The translations under genes were made by a program, and so were the position numbers. From contig JANRIZ010000060.1 of the NCBI GenBank assembly GCA_033764445.1, positions 1 through 10,640 on the forward strand: 10,640 nt of DNA, given 5' to 3'. Below the pieces are notes generated by a model. That model did no database searches, was not told where the DNA came from, and saw nothing but the letters and a program-made list of their open reading frames with translations. Within the stretch, counting starts at the first letter, position 1. Each line of letters opens with the position of its first letter. This stretch comes from JANRIZ01 sp033764445. GTDB taxonomy: Bacteria > Verrucomicrobiota > Verrucomicrobiia > JAWXBN01. Positions 7,465 to 10,640 of the stretch are shown piece by piece.

Positions 7465-7505
7465 TTCCTCCGCAGCGGTCTGGTCACCAGGGTGTTGGGT
7501 GGGGC

Positions 7506-7524
7506 GCCCCTCCTCGGAGGGGGC
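7506..7524 (-). other. GC hairpin just after mreB
   Basis: CCCCTC (7507-7512) pairs with GAGGGG (7517-7522) around a CTCG loop, 13 nt past the mreB stop, with an outer G7506-C7524 pair possible across a one-base bulge. No U tract follows, so full termination is unlikely. Such a stem could protect the mreB mRNA 3' end and so give more MreB than MreC; that role is inferred. Confidence 0.45.
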
Positions 7525-7537
7525 CGGGTCGGGACGG

Positions 7538-8569
7538 TTAATAGGTGCGGGAGTCCTTGTTGGCACTGAGAATGTGCAGTTCATTGAGAACCTTCCCGGT
7601 GCCCTCCGCGACGGCACTCAGCGGATCCTCGGCCACGTGGACAGGCAGGCCGGTTTCCTCGCCCAGGAGACGGTCCAACCCCCGGAGGAGCGCTCCGCCC
7701 CCGGCCAGGACCATGCCACGGTCGACCAGATCGGCGCTCAACTCGGGCGGACAACGTTCCAGGGCCACGCGGACGGATTCCACAATGGCGGAAATGGGTT
7801 CGAGCAGGGCTTCGCGGACCTCCTGGGAGGTGACGGTGAGGGTTTTGGGCAGGCCCGCAATCAGGTCGCGGCCCTTGACTTCCATGGTCATTTCGGATTC
7901 CAGCGGCGCCGCCGAGCCGATTTTGATTTTGATTTCCTCGGAGGTCCGTTCTCCGATCATCAGGTTGTAGGCCCGCTTGAGGTAATTCATGATCGACTGG
8001 TCGAACTCATCCCCGGCCACGCGGACACTCCGGGAATAGACGATCCCCGACAGGGAGATGATCGCCACCTCGGAGGTGCCCCCGCCGATGTCGATGATCA
8101 TGTTGCCGGCGGGCTCCTGGACAGGCAGGCCCACCCCGATGGCCGCCGCAAAGGGCTCGGCAATCAGATGCACCTCGCGGGCCCCGGCATTGAGGGCGGA
8201 ATCCTTCACCGCGCGTTTTTCAACCTCCGTGATGCCGCTGGGAACGGCGATGACCACACGGGGACGGACAAATTTCTTTTTGCTCTGCACCTTTTTCATG
8301 AAGTAGCGGAGCATCTCCTCCGTGACCTCAAAATCCGCAATCACCCCGTCCTTGAGGGGGCGCACCGCGACAATATCCTCCGGGGTCCGTCCCAGCATGC
8401 GTTTGGCTTCGTCACCGACGGCCAGGACCTTGCGGGTTCCCTGACGGACCGCCACCACGGAGGGCTCCCGAAGGATGATGCCCCTGTCCTTGACGTAAAC
8501 GAGTGTGTTTGCGGTGCCGAGATCAATGCCGATGTCGTTGGAGAAAAGCCCCCAGATGGAATCAAACAT
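7538..8569 (-). CDS. mreB: Actin-like cell-shape protein MreB
   Basis: This is a 343-residue bacterial actin that forms membrane-bound antiparallel filaments guiding elongation. All nucleotide-binding motifs are present: phosphate 1 DLGTANTLVY (16-25), IAEPFAAAIG with the probable catalytic E138, phosphate 2 DIGGGTSEVA (160-169), and adenosine motif VLAGGGALLRGL (287-298). The N-terminus MFDSIWGLF can form the short amphipathic helix used by Gram-negative MreB to bind membrane. Length is typical (E. coli 347). The ATG at 8569 has AGGA 7 nt upstream. It is the first gene of the operon; its 5' region is shared with divergent nadC. Confidence 0.98.
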   Translation of the reverse strand: MFDSIWGLFSNDIGIDLGTANTLVYVKDRGIILREPSVVAVRQGTRKVLAVGDEAKRMLGRTPEDIVAVRPLKDGVIADFEVTEEMLRYFMKKVQSKKKFVRPRVVIAVPSGITEVEKRAVKDSALNAGAREVHLIAEPFAAAIGVGLPVQEPAGNMIIDIGGGTSEVAIISLSGIVYSRSVRVAGDEFDQSIMNYLKRAYNLMIGERTSEEIKIKIGSAAPLESEMTMEVKGRDLIAGLPKTLTVTSQEVREALLEPISAIVESVRVALERCPPELSADLVDRGMVLAGGGALLRGLDRLLGEETGLPVHVAEDPLSAVAEGTGKVLNELHILSANKDSRTY

Positions 8570-8631
8570 GTACAGTTCCTTTAAAAGTGGTTAAATTCAT
8601 TGAAGTTGCAAAAATTATTGATGGGATTTAG

Positions 8632-8660
8632 TTACTAGGGAATATCGCCGGACACGTCAA
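8632..8660 (-). promoter_or_regulatory. Candidate promoter of the mreB operon
   Basis: On the minus strand TTGACG (8655-8660, five of six -35 bases) stands 17 nt from TAGTAA (8632-8637, a weak -10). The expected start near 8625 gives a leader of about 55 nt before mreB. An overlapping alternative is TTGAAA (8666-8671) with GATATT (8641-8646) at 19 nt. The 111-bp gap must also carry the nadC promoter on the other strand, for which I see only weak candidates. Confidence 0.35.
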
Positions 8661-8680
8661 GATTGTTTCAACCAAAACAT

Positions 8681-9538
8681 ATGCACCCCACCATGGATTT
8701 CGATTCTGTGCGACCCCTTATCCATCAGGCGCTTGAAGAGGATGTCGGACCGGGGGATGTCACGGTCAGAATGACGGTTCCAAGGGAGATTCATGCCCAA
8801 GCCGTCATCTTCCCAAAGGAACCCTGTGTGATGTGTGGAGGGGCCCTCGCCCGGCTGGTTTTTCAGGAGCTGGATTCCGGGGTGACGGTGGAGGTGCAGG
8901 CGGGGGACGGGCAGCGACTCGCCGTCGGACAGACCGCGCTGCTGTTGGCCGGCCCGGCCCGGAGTCTCCTTACCGGGGAAAGGACTGTCTTGAATTTCAT
9001 CCAACACCTTTCAGGGATTGCCACCCAAACCGCCCGTTTTGTCCAGGCGGTGGAGGGAACCAAGGCCCGGATTCTTGACACCCGCAAAACCCTTCCCGGA
9101 TGGCGGGGCTTGGCCAAATACGCCGTGGCGTGCGGGGGAGGACACAATCATCGGATGGGCTTGTACGACATGGTCATGGTCAAGGACAACCATCTGGCCT
9201 TGGGCGGAGCCGGAAAGGACATGGCCGCCGTGGTCGCCCGGGCCCGGAAGGAATTGCCGGGAATCAAGGTCGAGATCGAGGCCGATACCATTGAACAGGT
9301 CCGCGAGGCCCTGGCGGCGGGGGCCGATCGCATTCTCCTCGACAACATGTCCTGCACCCAGATGCGGGAGTGCGTGGAGTTGACCGCTGGGCGTGTTCAG
9401 TTGGAGGCCAGCGGAGGGGTCACTCTTGAGACGGTGGCGCACATTGCCCAAACCGGGGTTGATTTCATCTCGGTGGGGGCGCTGACCCATTCGGTGAAGG
9501 CCATTGATTTCAGCATGGAAATCAGGCCATTGTGCTGA
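8681..9538 (+). CDS. nadC: Nicotinate-nucleotide pyrophosphorylase (quinolinate phosphoribosyltransferase)
   Basis: This cytoplasmic enzyme converts quinolinate and PRPP to nicotinate mononucleotide, CO2 and PPi in de novo NAD synthesis. From the ATG at 8681 it is 285 residues, matching the family (E. coli 297). The N-terminal half has the ALEEDVGPGDVT motif (17-28). The barrel carries LLTGERTVLNF (96-106, R101), DTRKTLPG (133-140, R135 and K136), CGGGHNHR (151-158, R158), KDNH (K168), E200, LLDNMS (D221) and ISVGALTHS (263-271). These correspond to the substrate-contacting residues known from the M. tuberculosis enzyme. The start is uncertain: TTG at 8663, ATG at 8681 and ATG at 8693 are all in frame, and none has a clear ribosome site. 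It is divergent from mreB, converges on the next gene, and no nadA or nadB is in the window. Confidence 0.96.
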   Translation: MHPTMDFDSVRPLIHQALEEDVGPGDVTVRMTVPREIHAQAVIFPKEPCVMCGGALARLVFQELDSGVTVEVQAGDGQRLAVGQTALLLAGPARSLLTGERTVLNFIQHLSGIATQTARFVQAVEGTKARILDTRKTLPGWRGLAKYAVACGGGHNHRMGLYDMVMVKDNHLALGGAGKDMAAVVARARKELPGIKVEIEADTIEQVREALAAGADRILLDNMSCTQMRECVELTAGRVQLEASGGVTLETVAHIAQTGVDFISVGALTHSVKAIDFSMEIRPLC

Positions 9539-9558
9539 CCCGATGCAGGTCAGACAAG

Positions 9559-9587
9559 GCCGGATTGGCTCTGGAAACCAATCCGGC
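9559..9587. terminator. Perfect hairpin between convergent nadC and small membrane gene
   Basis: GCCGGATTGG (9559-9568) pairs perfectly with CCAATCCGGC (9578-9587) over a 9-nt loop, 20 nt after the nadC stop and 26 nt past the stop of the opposing gene. Neither side has a T run, so it is not a textbook intrinsic terminator. Its place between two gene ends suggests shared termination or 3' end protection. Confidence 0.6.
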
Positions 9588-9613
9588 AGGGGGAGAAGAC
9601 AGAGTGGGGATTC

Positions 9614-9904
9614 TTAGGAAACCCGGGCCAGCGCAACATGGTGCAGACAATAAAAAAGCGCGTCCTCGGATTCCAGTGCGTCCTGGCGACGGGGCACAAG
9701 CGAGACCTTGGCGGAGTGCAGCATCCCACCCACGAGGGTCAGACAGGCGCCAAAGGAAAGGGTCATCGCCAAAACAGTGATGCCCACGGCCAGAGTAACG
9801 AAGCCTGCTTCGATCAGAGGGCTGGCAATGAAGGCAAAATTTGCGACCAAAAGCAACGAGCCGGAAGCGGCCAAAATTCCGCTGATCGTGAGATGTTTTT
9901 TCAT
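9614..9904 (-). CDS. Small two-helix membrane protein of unknown function
   Basis: A 96-residue frame has a strong ribosome site (AAAGGAG, 6 nt before the ATG at 9904) and a good upstream promoter candidate. After MKKHLTISG come two hydrophobic segments (about 8-30 and 35-62), separated by a short turn with Pro and Glu. A basic and polar C-terminal tail follows (HSAKVSLVPRRQDALESEDALF) with Cys86 and a His pair at 88-89. The layout suggests a helical hairpin in the inner membrane. I do not recognise the family. A plus-strand frame of similar length over the same bases is rejected because it lacks these start signals and has a composition typical of a shadow frame. The gene borders the AT-rich island and may be part of the accessory segment at the right. 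Confidence 0.72.
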   Translation of the reverse strand: MKKHLTISGILAASGSLLLVANFAFIASPLIEAGFVTLAVGITVLAMTLSFGACLTLVGGMLHSAKVSLVPRRQDALESEDALFYCLHHVALARVS

Positions 9905-9934
9905 ACGTGACTCCTTTTGTATTTGAATGTCCAG

Positions 9935-9963
9935 ATCGTGCTACAGAATTTTAATAAAGTCAA
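9935..9963 (-). promoter_or_regulatory. Candidate promoter of the small membrane protein gene
   Basis: On the minus strand TTGACT (9958-9963, five of six -35 bases) lies exactly 17 nt from CACGAT (9935-9940, three of six -10 bases). Transcription would start near 9928, about 24 nt before the ATG. The extreme AT content directly upstream could act as an UP element. Confidence 0.4.
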
Positions 9964-10085
9964 TAAATTTGATAAAAATTATATTCATAGAACAAAAATA
10001 TTATATAAATTATTTATTTACAAATAATTATGAAAGTATAATTTTATTATGAAATTTATGGAAAATTATAATTAAATAAATTTAC
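9945..10085. other. AT-rich island, gene-free
   Basis: About 140 bp consist almost only of A and T, in sharp contrast to the GC-rich genes around it. It contains a perfect 9-bp inverted repeat (TATAATTTT at 10037-10045, AAAATTATA at 10062-10070). An 8-bp one is at 10008-10015 and 10022-10029 with a 6-nt loop. Given the composition, such repeats are partly expected by chance. There is no coding frame of note and no convincing cluster of DnaA boxes. Possible roles are an upstream promoter element, a target for nucleoid proteins or insertion, or a transferred-DNA boundary. Confidence 0.7.
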
Positions 10086-10443
10086 TAATCACTTTGAGGA
10101 GGGATCAGGAAGCTTGCGTGGAGGGTGTTCAGGAATCCTCGGAGTCTTTTGGACAAAGATGTCGCATCTGAGAGAGGCCCAACGGACCGCCGCATTTTAG
10201 CCGCCCCGATCAATCCGGGGTAAACTTCAAGGCACAAAACACACAAAAGGGTTGATTCTTTCAGGACTGCCCGGGGAGCGCACGCGCCCCCGCGTGCACT
10301 AGGAGGCGCCCCCGCCTCCGCTCCATGTCCGAACGGCAAATCAAAGATGAAGCGGCGATTTGGAAAAACATCATCGTTTTTAGTAATATCTCACCTGCCT
10401 CACACCCCTCTCTCCGTTTTGTGAAACGCCCTCAAGACCTCCT
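10086..10443. other. Gene-free stretch with GC hairpins
   Basis: No supported gene is seen. A minus-strand frame (10085-10339, 84 codons) runs straight through the twin hairpins at 10280-10319, has low-complexity composition and no ribosome site, and is not accepted. Apart from the hairpins the stretch holds only short fragments such as a run of ACA/AAA bases near 10231-10250. It reads as decayed or repeat-derived intergenic DNA. Confidence 0.55.
10280..10319. repeat. Twin 7-bp hairpins with identical CCCC loops
   Basis: The first hairpin pairs GCACGCG (10280-10286) with CGCGTGC (10291-10297). The second pairs GGAGGCG (10302-10308) with CGCCTCC (10313-10319). Both have a CCCC loop and perfect stems, with 4 nt between them. 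Two consecutive stems of the same geometry suggest a palindromic intergenic repeat element of the REP type. Neither strand has a T tract after it, so intrinsic termination is unlikely. Confidence 0.7.
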
Positions 10444-10485
10444 TTTACAGGCAATTTTCCTCCTTATATTACACTAATTGCCTGT
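10444..10485 (+). promoter_or_regulatory. Candidate promoter flanked by a perfect 10-bp inverted repeat
   Basis: On the plus strand TTTACA (10444-10449, five of six -35 bases) is followed after 17 nt by TATTAC (10467-10472, four of six -10 bases). A perfect inverted repeat, ACAGGCAATT (10447-10456) and AATTGCCTGT (10476-10485), overlaps the -35 with its left arm and the expected start site with its right arm. That is where a repressor operator would lie. It stands about 55 nt before the transposase-like frame. Confidence 0.35.
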
Positions 10486-10538
10486 CCCTTTTCAGCTCCG
10501 AGACGCCCAAGAAGCCATCGAGTCGGGTGCAGACGATC

Positions 10539-10640
10539 ATGAAACGGATAGACGAGTTGGCACTGGACTATCCGGAGTTTGGAGCGCGACGACTGGCGGT
10601 GGTGTTGAAGCGGGAAGGTCATGAAGTGACGCGTCGTCAA
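10539..10640 (+). CDS. N-terminal part of IS3-type transposase (OrfB-like), cut by window edge
   Basis: From an ATG at 10539 a frame runs off the right edge (34 residues visible). The segment RIDELALDYPEFGARRL followed by VVLKREGHEVTRRQ resembles the region before the DDE catalytic core in IS3-family OrfB proteins, which typically read like IDEL..YPFYGSRR...LRREG..V.RKR. The frame is open upstream to 10425, and an in-frame GTG at 10527 is another possible start. No good ribosome site is seen. Catalytic residues lie outside the window, and no OrfA is found upstream, so this could be an intact element with unusual control, a solo transposase or a remnant. The family call rests on one short motif. 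Confidence 0.6.
   Translation, partial: MKRIDELALDYPEFGARRLAVVLKREGHEVTRRQ

Noticed and set aside
8663..8680. TTG start for nadC six codons upstream of the chosen ATG
   Set aside because: It would bring the start close to the mreB -35 region, has no ribosome site, and adds residues not needed by the family fold. It remains possible.
9638..9910. Plus-strand 90-codon frame over the small membrane gene
   Set aside because: The minus-strand frame has a strong ribosome site, a promoter candidate and two membrane helices; the plus frame has none of these.
10012..10022. Possible DnaA box (TTATTTACA) in the AT island, suggesting an origin
   Set aside because: It has two mismatches to the consensus, no second convincing box, and no dnaA or dnaN nearby. 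Such matches are expected in AT-rich DNA.
10085..10339. Minus-strand 84-codon frame
   Set aside because: It passes through two perfect hairpins, lacks a ribosome site and shows no domain or membrane character.

Overview
The window looks like chromosomal DNA from a GC-rich bacterium of the PVC group, most likely Verrucomicrobiota. This is an inference from the style of the proteins (MreBCD, PBP2, RNase G) and from the membrane protein at the left edge; no rRNA or marker gene is present to settle it. Almost all coding capacity lies on the minus strand in one ordered cluster: mreB, mreC, mreD, mrdA (PBP2), rodA, rng. It reads from about 8570 down to about 1042 and ends at a clear intrinsic terminator (990-1018).

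Functionally the cluster is the cell-elongation machine. MreB filaments organise MreC and MreD in the inner membrane. These position and activate the RodA-PBP2 pair, in which RodA polymerises glycan and PBP2 cross-links it. RNase G, an RNA-processing enzyme, ends the cluster. Spacing is very tight from mreC to rodA (9-15 nt). Two longer gaps, 123 nt after mreB and 104 nt before rng, each hold a hairpin and are the likely places where expression is adjusted. A possible 17-codon minicistron overlaps the GTG start of mreC.

Left of the operon (1-598, minus) is a membrane-anchored hypothetical protein cut by the window edge. The gene-free stretch 599-1041 holds its probable promoter, a large inverted repeat built of 11-bp units (756-842) and the operon terminator. 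Right of mreB, on the plus strand and divergently transcribed, is nadC (quinolinate phosphoribosyltransferase, NAD synthesis). It converges on a small two-helix membrane-protein gene (9614-9904, minus), with a shared 10-bp hairpin between them.

From about 9930 to the right edge the sequence becomes accessory-like: a strongly AT-rich island, twin GC hairpins with identical loops, a promoter flanked by a perfect 10-bp inverted repeat, and the N-terminal part of what looks like an IS3-type transposase running off the window.

I see no CRISPR array, tRNA, rRNA or recognisable defence system. The core is ordinary conserved biology. The points worth a second look are in the intergenic structures, the unusual translation starts inside the operon, the PBP2 C-terminal tail and the right-hand accessory edge.
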